From JANWZL01 sp037445185 (GTDB lineage Bacteria; Pseudomonadota; Gammaproteobacteria; Burkholderiales; Thiobacillaceae): 34,055 nucleotides of DNA. The position numbers were made by a program, and so were the translations under genes. This document shows, piece after piece, positions 23,283-31,998 of the stretch. The notes under the pieces were generated by a model. The model made no database searches. It was given only the letters and a program-made list of their open reading frames with translations, and was not told the origin of the DNA. The stretch lies in NCBI GenBank assembly GCA_037445185.1, contig JBBIKZ010000013.1, positions 1-34,055 of the forward strand. The letters run 5' to 3'. Every line of letters starts with the position of its first letter. Within the stretch, counting starts at the first letter, position 1.

Positions 23283-24176
23283 ATGAGCGCAAGGATCCTG
23301 GATGGCAAGGCCTTGGCCGCTGCCCTGCTGCAGTCGATCGCCCGCGAGGTGAAGTCCTGGCAGGAGACCGGCCTGCCTGCGCCGGGGCTGGCCGTGATCC
23401 TGGTCGGCGACGATCCCGCCTCGGCCATCTATGTGCGCAACAAGCGTCGCGCCTGCGAGACGGCCGGCGTGCGCTCGATCTCGCACGATCTGCCAGCCAC
23501 GACGTCCCAATCCGAGCTGCTCGCCCTGATCGACCGCCTGAACGAGGACCGCGAGGTCGATGGCATCCTGGTCCAGGCGCCCCTGCCAGCCCAGATCGAC
23601 GACGAGACGATCGTCGAGCGCATCCGCCCGGACAAGGACGTGGACGGCTTCCACCCCTACAACATCGGCCGGCTGGCGGTGCGCATGCCGACCCTGCGCT
23701 CCTGCACCCCTTATGGCGTCATGCAGCTTTTGGCGGCCACCGGCGAGCCGCTGCGCGGCAAACACGCGGTCGTGGTGGGGGCCTCCAATCACGTGGGGCG
23801 GCCCATGGCGCTCGAGCTGCTGCTGGCCGGCTGCACCGTGACCGTCTGCCACAGCGCCACGCGCGACCTGGCTGGCCACGTCGGCCTGGCCGACATCGTC
23901 GTGGCAGCGGTGGGCCGGCCCGGGCTCGTCAAGGGCGCGTGGATCAAGCCCGGGGCGACGGTGATCGATGTCGGCATCAACCGGCTGGCGGACGGCCGCA
24001 TCGTCGGCGACGTGGAATTCGCCGTCGCGCGCGATCGGGCGGCCTGGATCACGCCCGTGCCCGGTGGCGTCGGGCCGATGACCGTGGCCACCCTGCTCGC
24101 CAACACGCTGGCAGCGGCCAGGCAACACCGGGCCCAGATACAGTCGGCCTCAACACCGTTCGAACCACGCGTGTAG
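23283..24176 (+). CDS. folD: Methylenetetrahydrofolate dehydrogenase/cyclohydrolase
   Basis: FolD (297 aa), bifunctional enzyme interconverting 5,10-methylene-THF, methenyl-THF and 10-formyl-THF, supplying one-carbon units for purines and fMet-tRNA. The catalytic Lys54 is in YVRNKRRAC; VVGASNHVGRPMA is the NADP-binding loop and PGGVGPMTVATLL the C-terminal signature. No clear ribosome binding site precedes the ATG. Its last 27 bases overlap the convergent cbbY gene. Confidence 0.96.
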   Translation: MSARILDGKALAAALLQSIAREVKSWQETGLPAPGLAVILVGDDPASAIYVRNKRRACETAGVRSISHDLPATTSQSELLALIDRLNEDREVDGILVQAPLPAQIDDETIVERIRPDKDVDGFHPYNIGRLAVRMPTLRSCTPYGVMQLLAATGEPLRGKHAVVVGASNHVGRPMALELLLAGCTVTVCHSATRDLAGHVGLADIVVAAVGRPGLVKGAWIKPGATVIDVGINRLADGRIVGDVEFAVARDRAAWITPVPGGVGPMTVATLLANTLAAARQHRAQIQSASTPFEPRV

Positions 24177-24914
24177 CCGGGGCAGATCGACCCAGGCCCG
24201 CTCGTCGGCACTTCCGGCAACGTCCAGGCGGGTGTAGGGCGCGTCCGGCTCGCCCAGGTCGGTGAGCACAGCCAGCGCGCCGGTGAAGTCGTGGTCACGG
24301 GTGTAGTCGTTGACCGTCACCACGGTCTTGAGGCCGGCCGCGCGGGCGGCACGCAGCCCGTTTTCCGAGTCCTCGAAGGCCAGGCACTCCGCAGGCGTGA
24401 GACCGAGCTGCTGCATGGCCCAGAAATAGATGTCCGGCGCGGGCTTCTTGGCCGGCACGATGTCGCCGGCGGCGATGACCGCGAACCAGTCCGCGCCGTC
24501 TTCCGCCAGGCTGTGTGCGAGCAGGGCGGTGACATTGTCCGGCGTCGTCGTCGTGGCGATGCCCAGGATCATCCCCGCGTCTCTCGCCTCGGCGAGTAGC
24601 CGCCGCACCCCGGGACGCAGCGGGATGGCGCCTTGAGCGAGCATGCGGGTGTAGTGCCGGGTCTTGGCGCGGTGCAGTGCCACCACCAGATCGTCGAAGT
24701 CGGCCGGACGCGGCCAATCCGGCCGATGCCGCTCGACGTAGTGGCGTATGCGCTCCTTGCCACCGGTGACGGCCAGCAGCTCGCCGTAGAGGGGGACGTC
24801 CCACTCCCAATCGAGGCCGAAATCGCGAAATGCGGCATTGAAGGCCGGGCGATGGCCGTCCCGCTCGGTGTCGGCCAGGGTCCCGTCCACGTCGAACAGT
24901 AGGGCTCTCAGCAT
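24150..24914 (-). CDS. cbbY: HAD-family phosphatase CbbY
   Basis: A 254-aa HAD hydrolase. The nucleophile/acid pair is Asp8 and Asp10 in LLFDVDGTLADTERDGHR, a form characteristic of CbbY, as is LYGELLAVTGGKERI. The later HAD motifs are ATTTTPDN, the Lys of PAKKPAPDIY and EDSENGLRAA. CbbY removes xylulose-1,5-bisphosphate, a dead-end inhibitor of Rubisco, so it points to a Calvin cycle elsewhere in the genome. No other cbb gene is in this window. It converges on and overlaps folD. Confidence 0.85.
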   Translation of the reverse strand: MLRALLFDVDGTLADTERDGHRPAFNAAFRDFGLDWEWDVPLYGELLAVTGGKERIRHYVERHRPDWPRPADFDDLVVALHRAKTRHYTRMLAQGAIPLRPGVRRLLAEARDAGMILGIATTTTPDNVTALLAHSLAEDGADWFAVIAAGDIVPAKKPAPDIYFWAMQQLGLTPAECLAFEDSENGLRAARAAGLKTVVTVNDYTRDHDFTGALAVLTDLGEPDAPYTRLDVAGSADERAWVDLPRLHAWFERC

Positions 24915-24933
24915 AGATGGGGGCTTGGAAAAG

Positions 24934-24962
24934 TTGTCAAACTGAGGGACTTCGGAAACAAT
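24934..24962 (+). promoter_or_regulatory. Candidate promoter of the 160-aa gene
   Basis: TTGTCA (24934-24939), a 17-bp spacer and AACAAT (24957-24962). The same bases read TTGACA on the minus strand one base over, so a divergent -35 for cbbY may overlap it, although no good cbbY -10 follows. Confidence 0.45.
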
Positions 24963-24994
24963 GGACGCCCCGCCCGTTGCTCGACCGTTGCGCC

Positions 24995-25477
24995 ATGACC
25001 CGTCCCAGCCCGCAGCCGTGCGCCGAGAATCCCGACTTCGATGCCGTCTTCAACGGCACCCTGGTGAGCCTGCTGACCTGGGAACAGCTCGATCGCTTCT
25101 GGGCCAGGCTCGATCCGGGCGGCGGCTGGTATCTCTATGCGGTGGGCGAGGCCCGGCCGGACACGGCCGCCGACGCGGAACACGTCACCGCCTTCGTGCG
25201 CGAGATCGACGCCCTGTTGCGCAAGGAACACCACGAGGACTATTGCGGCATCGTCTACACCGACGACCCGGAGCATCCCAGCCTGGTCAAGATCTACGAC
25301 CCGAACCATCTGGGCACCTCCTGCGGCTCGAGCAAGCAACGCATCCTGCCGGGCTGGGTCATGAGCCGCATGCCACCGTCCGACCTGACGCCCAGCCATC
25401 ACGTCACGCAGAACCGCCGGCGCTGGTGGCAGGGGTTCCTGGACATCATCCGCGGCACGGAGACCGCCCACTCTTGA
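24995..25477 (+). CDS. Hypothetical protein, 160 aa
   Basis: Function not recognised. A soluble 160-aa protein. Apparent core: FNGTLVSLLTWEQLDRFWARLDP, then GGGWYLYAVGE, a helix rich in acidic residues, and HPSLVKIYDPNHLGTSCGSS with one Cys. The C terminus is basic and Trp-rich (NRRRWWQGFLDII). The start is ATG 24995; the frame is open to 24917 but the upstream residues look non-coding. It lies alone between divergent cbbY and convergent pnp. Confidence 0.75.
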   Translation: MTRPSPQPCAENPDFDAVFNGTLVSLLTWEQLDRFWARLDPGGGWYLYAVGEARPDTAADAEHVTAFVREIDALLRKEHHEDYCGIVYTDDPEHPSLVKIYDPNHLGTSCGSSKQRILPGWVMSRMPPSDLTPSHHVTQNRRRWWQGFLDIIRGTETAHS

Positions 25478-25493
25478 TCAGGTCTTCAAATAG

Positions 25494-25511
25494 GTCGGGC
25501 TGAAGCCCAAC
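25494..25511 (-). terminator. Candidate pnp terminator hairpin
   Basis: On the minus strand GTTGGGC-TTCA-GCCCGAC forms a 7-bp stem (one G-T pair), followed by the weakly T-rich CTATTTG. It begins 15 bases after the pnp stop. Confidence 0.4.
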
Positions 25512-25525
25512 CGACAGGATGCCCG

Positions 25526-27646
25526 TCAACTGGCGGCAGTTTCCTCGGGCGCCTTGGGGGTGGGTTCGATCAGGGCCTTCATGGACAGGCGCAGCCGTCC
25601 CTTCTCGTCCGCCTCCATCACCTTCACGCGCACCGTCTGGCCTTCCTTGAGGTGGTCGGATACGGCATTGACGCGCTCGTGGGCGATCTGGGAGATGTGC
25701 AGCAGGCCATCCTTGCCCGGCAGCACGTTGACGATGGCGCCGAAGTCCAGGATCTTGAGCACCGTACCCTCGTAGACGCGACCCACCTCGACCTCGGCGG
25801 TGATGTCCTCGATGCGTTTTCTCGCCGCCTCGCCCTGTTCCATGCTGACGCAGGCGATCTTGATCGTGCCGTCGTCGTCGATGTCGATCTGGGTGTTGGT
25901 CTCCTCGGTCAGCGCCCGGATCACCGCGCCGCCCTTGCCGATCACGTCGCGGATCTTCTCCGGGTTGATCTTCATGGTGATGATGCGCGGTGCGAACTCG
26001 CTCATCTCCTGGCGCGGGCCGGCAATGGCCTGCTGCATGATGCCCAGGATGTGCAGCCTCGCCTCGCGCGCCTGGGCGAGCGCCACCTGCATGATCTCCT
26101 TGGTGATGCCCTGGATCTTGATGTCCATCTGCAGGGCGTTCACCCCCCGGGTGGTGCCGGCCACTTTGAAGTCCATGTCGCCCAGGTGGTCCTCGTCGCC
26201 GAGGATGTCCGTGAGCACGGCGAAGCGGTTGCCCTCCTTGATCAGGCCCATGGCGATGCCGGCGACGTGGTCCTTCATCGGCACGCCGGCGTCCATCATG
26301 GCCAGGCTGCCGCCACAGACGCTGGCCATGGAGCTCGAGCCGTTCGATTCGGTGATCTCGGAGACCACGCGTATGGTGTAGCCGAATTCCTCCTTGCTCG
26401 GCAGGCAGGCCATGAGTGCCCGCTTGGCCAGCCGGCCGTGGCCGATCTCACGCCGTTTGGGGCTGCCCACCCGTCCGGTCTCGCCGGTGGCGAAGGGGGG
26501 CATGTTGTAGTGCAGCATGAAGCGATCGGTGTACTCGCCGGTGAGCGCATCGATGATCTGCTCGTCGCGGCCGGTGCCCAACGTCGCCACCACCAGGGCC
26601 TGGGTCTCACCGCGGGTGAAGAGCGCCGAGCCGTGCGTGCGCGGCAGCACCCCGGTGCGGATGCTGATGGGACGCACCGAACGGGTATCCCGCCCGTCGA
26701 TGCGCGGCTCGCCGGCGAGGATGCGGCCGCGCACCACCTGCGCCTCCAGGTCGTGAAACAGGGCCTTCACCACGTTGACGCGCTCGGTGGGCATGTCCTC
26801 AGTGATCAGTTCGGCGAAGACGCGGCTGCGCACCTCGTCCACCGCGGCGACTCGCGCCTGTTTTTGCCTGATGGAATAGGCGCGGGACAGGTCCTCCCCG
26901 CACAGGGCGCGCATGCGCTCGATCAGTTCGGTCTCGGGGGCGGGCGGCGTCCAGTCCCAGGTCTCGTTGCCGGCCTCGTCCGCCAGATCGTTGATGGCGT
27001 CGATGGCGATGCGCATCTGCTCGTGGCCGAAGACGACGGCACCCAGCATCACGTCCTCCGGCAGCTCGTCCGCCTCGGACTCGACCATCAGCACCGCCGA
27101 TTCCGTGCCGGCCACGACCAGATCCAGGCGGGAGCGCTTCAGTTCGCTCAGGGTGGGGTTCAGCACATACTGGCCGTCGATGTAGCCCACCCGCGCGGCC
27201 CCGATGGGGCCGTTGAAGGGCACACCGGACAGGGTGAGCGCGGCCGAGGCGCCGAGCATGGCCGGGATGTCGGAATCGATCTCCGGGTTGGAGGACATCA
27301 CGGTGGCGATGATCTGCACCTCGTTGTAGAAACCATCGGGGAAGAGCGGCCGTATGGGCCGGTCGATCAGACGCGAGGTCAGGGTCTCCTTCTCCGAGGG
27401 CTTGCCCTCGCGCTTGAAGAAGCCTCCCGGGATGCGGCCGGCGGCATAGGCCTTTTCCTGATAGTCGACGGTCAGGGGGAAGAAGTCCTGGCCGGGCTTG
27501 ACATCCCTCTGGGCCACCACGGTCACCAGAACGACGGTATCGTCCATGTTCACCATGACCGCGCCGGTGGCTTGACGGGCGATCTCGCCCGTTTCCAGGG
27601 TCACCGTGTGGCGACCGTATTGAAATGTCTTCTTGACAGGATTCAC
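25526..27646 (-). CDS. pnp: Polynucleotide phosphorylase
   Basis: PNPase (706 aa), the phosphorolytic 3'-5' exoribonuclease. Two RNase PH domains (about 10-140 and 320-545) flank a helical domain. The KH domain (about 555-615) contains IRDVIGKGGAVIRAL, and the S1 domain (about 620-690) follows with GTVLKILDFGAIVNVLPGKD. Start is GTG with GAGGT five bases upstream. It is 69 bases downstream of rpsO; that gap holds a GC-rich hairpin, a possible counterpart of the RNase III-processed pnp leader known in E. coli. Confidence 0.97.
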   Translation of the reverse strand: MNPVKKTFQYGRHTVTLETGEIARQATGAVMVNMDDTVVLVTVVAQRDVKPGQDFFPLTVDYQEKAYAAGRIPGGFFKREGKPSEKETLTSRLIDRPIRPLFPDGFYNEVQIIATVMSSNPEIDSDIPAMLGASAALTLSGVPFNGPIGAARVGYIDGQYVLNPTLSELKRSRLDLVVAGTESAVLMVESEADELPEDVMLGAVVFGHEQMRIAIDAINDLADEAGNETWDWTPPAPETELIERMRALCGEDLSRAYSIRQKQARVAAVDEVRSRVFAELITEDMPTERVNVVKALFHDLEAQVVRGRILAGEPRIDGRDTRSVRPISIRTGVLPRTHGSALFTRGETQALVVATLGTGRDEQIIDALTGEYTDRFMLHYNMPPFATGETGRVGSPKRREIGHGRLAKRALMACLPSKEEFGYTIRVVSEITESNGSSSMASVCGGSLAMMDAGVPMKDHVAGIAMGLIKEGNRFAVLTDILGDEDHLGDMDFKVAGTTRGVNALQMDIKIQGITKEIMQVALAQAREARLHILGIMQQAIAGPRQEMSEFAPRIITMKINPEKIRDVIGKGGAVIRALTEETNTQIDIDDDGTIKIACVSMEQGEAARKRIEDITAEVEVGRVYEGTVLKILDFGAIVNVLPGKDGLLHISQIAHERVNAVSDHLKEGQTVRVKVMEADEKGRLRLSMKALIEPTPKAPEETAAS

Positions 27647-27715
27647 GCTGACCTCATTCAGTTTTCCCGCCCGCCGGGATCCCGCGGCGAACGGACGCTG
27701 GCAACAGGGGCTTGC

Positions 27716-27985
27716 TTACTTGCGCAGACCGAGACGTTCGATCAGGCTGCGGTAGGCGTCGGTGTTGCGGGACTTCAGATAATCCAGCAGGCGCCGCCGG
27801 CGGGAAACCATCTTGAGCAGGCCGCGGCGGGAGTGGTGATCCTTGGCGTGGGTCTTGAAGTGACCGGTCAGGTCGTTGATGCGGGCGGTCAGCAGGGCGA
27901 TCTGCACCTCGGGCGAGCCGGTGTCGGTCGGGCCGCGTTGGTAATCCTTCAGGATTTGCGCCTTTTGCGCGGTGTCTAGGGACAT
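27716..27985 (-). CDS. rpsO: 30S ribosomal protein S15
   Basis: S15 (89 aa, exact family length), an early 16S rRNA-binding protein. The signature GSPEVQIALLTARINDLT and the RNA-contacting HHSRRGLLKMVSRRRRLLDYL are present. GGAG precedes the ATG. It has its own promoter after truB and is followed by pnp, the classic arrangement. Confidence 0.98.
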   Translation of the reverse strand: MSLDTAQKAQILKDYQRGPTDTGSPEVQIALLTARINDLTGHFKTHAKDHHSRRGLLKMVSRRRRLLDYLKSRNTDAYRSLIERLGLRK

Positions 27986-28014
27986 GTCACAACTCCAATG
28001 AGGATCCGGAAAAA

Positions 28015-28049
28015 CGAGTATTGTACTCGGGTCGCGCGGATTTTCTCAA
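28015..28049 (-). promoter_or_regulatory. rpsO promoter with palindromic -10
   Basis: TTGAGA (28049-28044), an 18-bp spacer and TACAAT (28025-28020). The -10 box lies at the centre of a perfect inverted repeat CGAGTA-caa-TACTCG (28029-28015). The start would lie about 28 bases before rpsO. Confidence 0.65.
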
Positions 28050-28137
28050 GAAACAGAAGGGCCACCCACCCGTGTTTCTTCTCCCCCCTCGGGGGGTGGG
28101 CTGGGGTCAAGCCCGGCCCGGGGGGCGCTCAGTCCAT

Positions 28138-29043
28138 TCATGCCCCTGCGCCCGCGTCCAAGGCAGTGAGCCGCTTCGGCGCGAGCCGGCCGTCGGCATC
28201 CACCTCCACCAGGCCGAGCAGGCGGCCGTCCGGGCCGTAGGCGCGCAGCCGTTCGCCGACCTTGAGGCCGGCACGCCAGACGGCCTGACCGTGGCCGAGT
28301 TGCCAGGCGGACTCCGGGTCGAGCACCACGCGGGGCAAGGCCAGCAGCAGCGCGTCCACCGGCAGCAGGTGGCCGTCCCGGCCCGGCGCGTCCATGGCCT
28401 CGAGTGCAGTCAGGCCAACGGCCTGCTCCAGACGCAGGGGGCCGACGGCGAGGCGGGTGAGGGCGTGGAGGTGGGCGCCGCAGCCGAGGGCCTCGCCCAG
28501 GTCCTCGGCGAGGGTGCGCACATACAGGCCCTTGCCGCATTCCACGTGCAGGGTGAAGCGGTCACCACTAAAGTCGACGAGCTCGAGCCTATGCACCACC
28601 ACCGGTCGCGGCGTGCGTGCGATCTCCAACCCCTGGCGGGCGTAGTCGTAAAGCGGCCGGCCGGCCACCTTGAGGGCGGAATGCATGGGCGGGGTCTGCA
28701 GCAGCTCGCCGGTGAAACGGGGCAGGATGCCCCGCACGTCGGTCTCGCTCACCCGCACCGGCCGCCTCTCCAGCACCGTGCCCTCGGGGTCGCCCGTGCT
28801 GGTGCGCACACCGAGCCTGACCGTCGCGCGATAGATCTTGTCGGCGTCGAGTAGGGACTGGGAGAACTTGGTGGCCTCGCCCAGGCAGATGGGCAGCAAC
28901 CCCGAGGCAAAGGGATCCAGCGTGCCGGTGTGTCCGGCCTTGGCCGCCTGGTAGAGACGCTTGACCTGCTGCAGGGCGGCGTTGGACGTCATCCCCACCG
29001 GCTTGTCCAGCAGCAGGACGCCGTCAACCCTGCGTTTCGTCAT
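28138..29043 (-). CDS. truB: tRNA pseudouridine-55 synthase
   Basis: TruB (301 aa) makes pseudouridine-55 in the T-loop of tRNAs. The catalytic Asp43 is in GHTGTLDPFASGLLP; LLDKPVGMTSN starts the protein and KIYRATVRLG follows. A C-terminal PUA-like domain ends it. I place the start at ATG 29043, which overlaps the rbfA end by 20 bases; the longer frame to 29241 lies within rbfA. Confidence 0.97.
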   Translation of the reverse strand: MTKRRVDGVLLLDKPVGMTSNAALQQVKRLYQAAKAGHTGTLDPFASGLLPICLGEATKFSQSLLDADKIYRATVRLGVRTSTGDPEGTVLERRPVRVSETDVRGILPRFTGELLQTPPMHSALKVAGRPLYDYARQGLEIARTPRPVVVHRLELVDFSGDRFTLHVECGKGLYVRTLAEDLGEALGCGAHLHALTRLAVGPLRLEQAVGLTALEAMDAPGRDGHLLPVDALLLALPRVVLDPESAWQLGHGQAVWRAGLKVGERLRAYGPDGRLLGLVEVDADGRLAPKRLTALDAGAGA

Positions 29044-29404
29044 CGCGGTTGTCGGGCTGCTGGGCGCGGTCCGCCGCGACGGCCTCGTCGATGAGCTTGG
29101 ACAGGCGCGCCCCGCGCTCCACCGATACGTCGTAGTGGAAGGCGAGGCGCGGCACGGTGCGCAGGCGCAGGCGATGGGCCAGTTCGGTGCGCAGGAAGCC
29201 GCTCGCATGCTTGAGGGCTTGGCCCACCTCGCCCGCATCACCCCTGAGCAAGGTGAACCAGACCTTGGCGTGCTCCAGGTCGGGGCTCACCTCCACGGCG
29301 GTGAGGGTGACGTCATGGATGCGCGGATCCTTCATCTCGCGCATGAGGATGACCGCCAGCTCGTGGCGGATCTGTTCGGCGATGCGCTGGGCTCGATGAT
29401 GCAT
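29024..29404 (-). CDS. rbfA: 30S ribosome-binding factor A
   Basis: RbfA (126 aa), a KH-fold factor needed for late 30S maturation and 16S 5'-end processing. The family patterns IRHELAVILMREMKDPRI, VTLTAVEVSPDLEHAKVWF and the ending LAFHYDVSVERGARLSKLI are visible. It follows infB and overlaps truB. Confidence 0.96.
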   Translation of the reverse strand: MHHRAQRIAEQIRHELAVILMREMKDPRIHDVTLTAVEVSPDLEHAKVWFTLLRGDAGEVGQALKHASGFLRTELAHRLRLRTVPRLAFHYDVSVERGARLSKLIDEAVAADRAQQPDNRDDETQG

Positions 29405-29433
29405 GATCCTGGGGGCGTGCCCCCTTCAGCGCC

Positions 29434-31947
29434 TCACAATGTCCGGGCCACCTCGACCACCTCGTAGCATTCGAGCTGGTCGCCTTCCTGGACGTCGCTG
29501 AAGTTCTTGATGCTCAAACCGCATTCGAAGCCGCCCTTGACCTCCTTCACGTCGTCCTTGAAGCGCTTGAGCGATTCGAGCTCGCCGTCGAAGATGACCA
29601 CGTTGTTGCGCAGCACCCGCACGCGGGCGGACCGCCGGATGACGCCGTCGAGCACCATGCAGCCGGCCACCGCGCCCACCTTGGAGATGCGGAACACCTG
29701 GCGCACCTCGGCCAGCCCGACGACGTTCTCCTTCTTCTCGGGCGAGAGCAGACCCGAGAGGGCCGCCTTCACGTCGTCCACCGCCTCGTAGATGATGTTG
29801 TAGTAGCGGATGTCCACCCCGGCGCTCTCGGCCAGTTTGCGCGCCTGGGCGTCCGCCCGCACGTTGAAGCCGATGATCACCGCCTTGGAGGCGATGGCCA
29901 GGTTGACGTCGGATTCGGAGATGGCGCCCACGGCGGCGTGGATGACGTTGACCTTGACCTCGTCGGTGGATAGCTTGGTGAGTGCGTGCACCAGGCCCTC
30001 GTAGGAACCCTGCACGTCGGCCTTGATGATGAGGGGAAGGCTCTTCACCTCGCCCTCGCCCATCTGCTCGAACATGGTCTCCAGTTTGGCGGCCTGCTGG
30101 CGGGCGAGTTTCACATCGCGGAACTTGCCCTGGCGGAACAGCGCGATCTCGCGTGCCTTGCGCTCATCCGGCAGCACCATGACGTCCTCGCCGGCAGCCG
30201 GCACCTCCGACAGGCCCTGCACCTCCACCGGGATGGAGGGGCCGGCCTCCTGCACCTGCTTGCCGTCTTCGTCGAGCATGGCGCGCACCTTGCCGAAGGC
30301 GGTGCCGGCGAGCAGCATGTCGCCGCGCTTGAGCGTGCCGGACTGCACCAGCACGGTCGCCACCGGGCCGCGCCCCTTGTCCAGCCGCGACTCCACCACC
30401 ACTCCCTTGGCCAGAGTATCCACCGGCGCCTTCAGTTCCAGCACCTCGGCCTGCAGCAGGACGGCATCGAGCAGGGCATCGATGCCCTGGCCGGTCTTGG
30501 CGGAGACGTCGACGAACATGGCATCCCCGCCCCACTCCTCGGGTACCACGCCCTCGGCGGAGAGTTCCTGCCGGATCTTCTCCGGGTTGGCCTCGGGCTT
30601 GTCGATCTTGTTCACCGCCACGACGATGGGCACGTTGCCGGCCTTGGCGTGGTGGATGGCCTCGCGCGTCTGCGGCATGACGCCGTCGTCGGCGGCCACC
30701 ACCAGGATGACCAGATCGGTCACCTTGGCGCCACGCGCACGCATCGCCGTGAAGGCCTCGTGGCCCGGCGTGTCGAGGAAGGTGATCGTGCCCTTGGGCG
30801 TCTCGACGTGGTAGGCACCGATGTGCTGGGTGATCCCCCCCGCCTCGCCGGCCGCGACGCGCGTGCGGCGGATGTAGTCCAGCAGCGAGGTCTTGCCGTG
30901 GTCGACGTGGCCCATGACGGTGACCACGGGTGGGCGCGGCTTGAGCTCCGCCGCCTTCTGCTCGGCGGTCTCTTCCAGATAGGCCTCGGGGCTGGCGGTG
31001 GGGGCCGGCTTGGCGATGTGACCCATCTCCTCCACCACGATCATGGCCGTGTCCTGGTCGATGACCTGGTTGATGGTGACCATGGAGCCCATCTTCATCA
31101 TGGTCTTGATCACCTCGGCCGCCTTGACCGCCATCTTGTGCGCGAGATCGGCCACCGTGATGGTCTCGGGCACCAGGACCTCGCGCACCACCGGTTCCAC
31201 CGGCTGCATCGGCTGTCCGCCCGCGTGCTCGCCCTTGTGGCGGCCCTTGCGGGCACGCCAGCCGGTTTCCGCCTCGGTGGCCCCCCGCACCTTCAGCCCT
31301 TTCCGGCCGGCCGGGGCCTCTTCGACCTCCTTCTTCTTCGCCACCGGCTTTTCCACCTTGGGCTTGACCGTGGGCTTGACCTCGCCGGGCGCCTTGACCG
31401 TCGGGGTCGCAGGTTTGGCCTCGGCTGGGGCGGGCACCTCGGCCTTGGCCTCGGCGGCGGCGCGTGCCGCCTCCTCGGCCTCGCGGCGGGCGGCCTCGCG
31501 CTCCTGCTTGGCCTTGAGCTCGGCCTCCTGGATGGCGCGCAGCTCGGCCTGGCGCCGCATCTCCTCCTCGCGCGCCTTGAGCTCCTCCTCGCCGATGATG
31601 GGGGTCGGCGCCGCCGGCTTCTCGGGGGCCGGGGGCGCGGCCTCCGCCGGTGGCGCCTCGCGCCTGACCAGCACGCGCTTCTTGCGCACCTCCACCTGGA
31701 TGGTGCGGGTCTTGCCGGTGGTGCTGTCGGCGGTCTTGATCTCGGTGGTCTTCTTGCGCGTGAGCGTGATCGTGGTCTTGGGTGCGGTGGCCCCGTGCTT
31801 GTCGCGTAGATAGTCCAGCAGGCGGGTCTTGTCCTGATCGGTGAGGACATCCCCCTCAGACTGGACCGCCACCCCGGCGGCACGCAGCTGCTCCACCAGC
31901 AGGGCAGCCGGCACCTTCAGTTCGTTGGCAAATTGATCGACTCTCAT
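29434..31947 (-). CDS. infB: Translation initiation factor IF-2
   Basis: IF2 (837 aa) positions fMet-tRNA on the 30S subunit and promotes subunit joining. An N-terminal IF2 domain is followed by a long Ala/Glu/Lys/Arg-rich linker (about 95-250) with a highly charged coiled coil. The G domain starts at GHVDHGKTS (346-354), with DTPGHEAF and NKIDKPEANP. Domains II-IV follow, including the fMet-binding C terminus. GAGGG precedes the ATG. Unlike E. coli, no internal start is obvious to me. Confidence 0.98.
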   Translation of the reverse strand: MRVDQFANELKVPAALLVEQLRAAGVAVQSEGDVLTDQDKTRLLDYLRDKHGATAPKTTITLTRKKTTEIKTADSTTGKTRTIQVEVRKKRVLVRREAPPAEAAPPAPEKPAAPTPIIGEEELKAREEEMRRQAELRAIQEAELKAKQEREAARREAEEAARAAAEAKAEVPAPAEAKPATPTVKAPGEVKPTVKPKVEKPVAKKKEVEEAPAGRKGLKVRGATEAETGWRARKGRHKGEHAGGQPMQPVEPVVREVLVPETITVADLAHKMAVKAAEVIKTMMKMGSMVTINQVIDQDTAMIVVEEMGHIAKPAPTASPEAYLEETAEQKAAELKPRPPVVTVMGHVDHGKTSLLDYIRRTRVAAGEAGGITQHIGAYHVETPKGTITFLDTPGHEAFTAMRARGAKVTDLVILVVAADDGVMPQTREAIHHAKAGNVPIVVAVNKIDKPEANPEKIRQELSAEGVVPEEWGGDAMFVDVSAKTGQGIDALLDAVLLQAEVLELKAPVDTLAKGVVVESRLDKGRGPVATVLVQSGTLKRGDMLLAGTAFGKVRAMLDEDGKQVQEAGPSIPVEVQGLSEVPAAGEDVMVLPDERKAREIALFRQGKFRDVKLARQQAAKLETMFEQMGEGEVKSLPLIIKADVQGSYEGLVHALTKLSTDEVKVNVIHAAVGAISESDVNLAIASKAVIIGFNVRADAQARKLAESAGVDIRYYNIIYEAVDDVKAALSGLLSPEKKENVVGLAEVRQVFRISKVGAVAGCMVLDGVIRRSARVRVLRNNVVIFDGELESLKRFKDDVKEVKGGFECGLSIKNFSDVQEGDQLECYEVVEVARTL

Positions 31948-31998
31948 CTCACCCTCGCTTGTCTCACCACCGCGCCCGGGCTCGCGTCCTCGCCTGCC

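Noticed and set aside
25652..27979. 775-codon open frame opposite pnp and rpsO
   Set aside because: Runs antisense through two certain genes and the gap between them; no ribosome binding site and low-complexity composition.
28080..28110. C-run/G-run palindrome (CCCCCC-tcg-GGGGGG) after truB
   Set aside because: Could form a hairpin, but neither strand has a T-run after it, so a terminator call is not supported.
29986..31809. 607-codon open frame opposite infB
   Set aside because: Mirror of the IF2 repeats and charged linker; no recognisable protein features.
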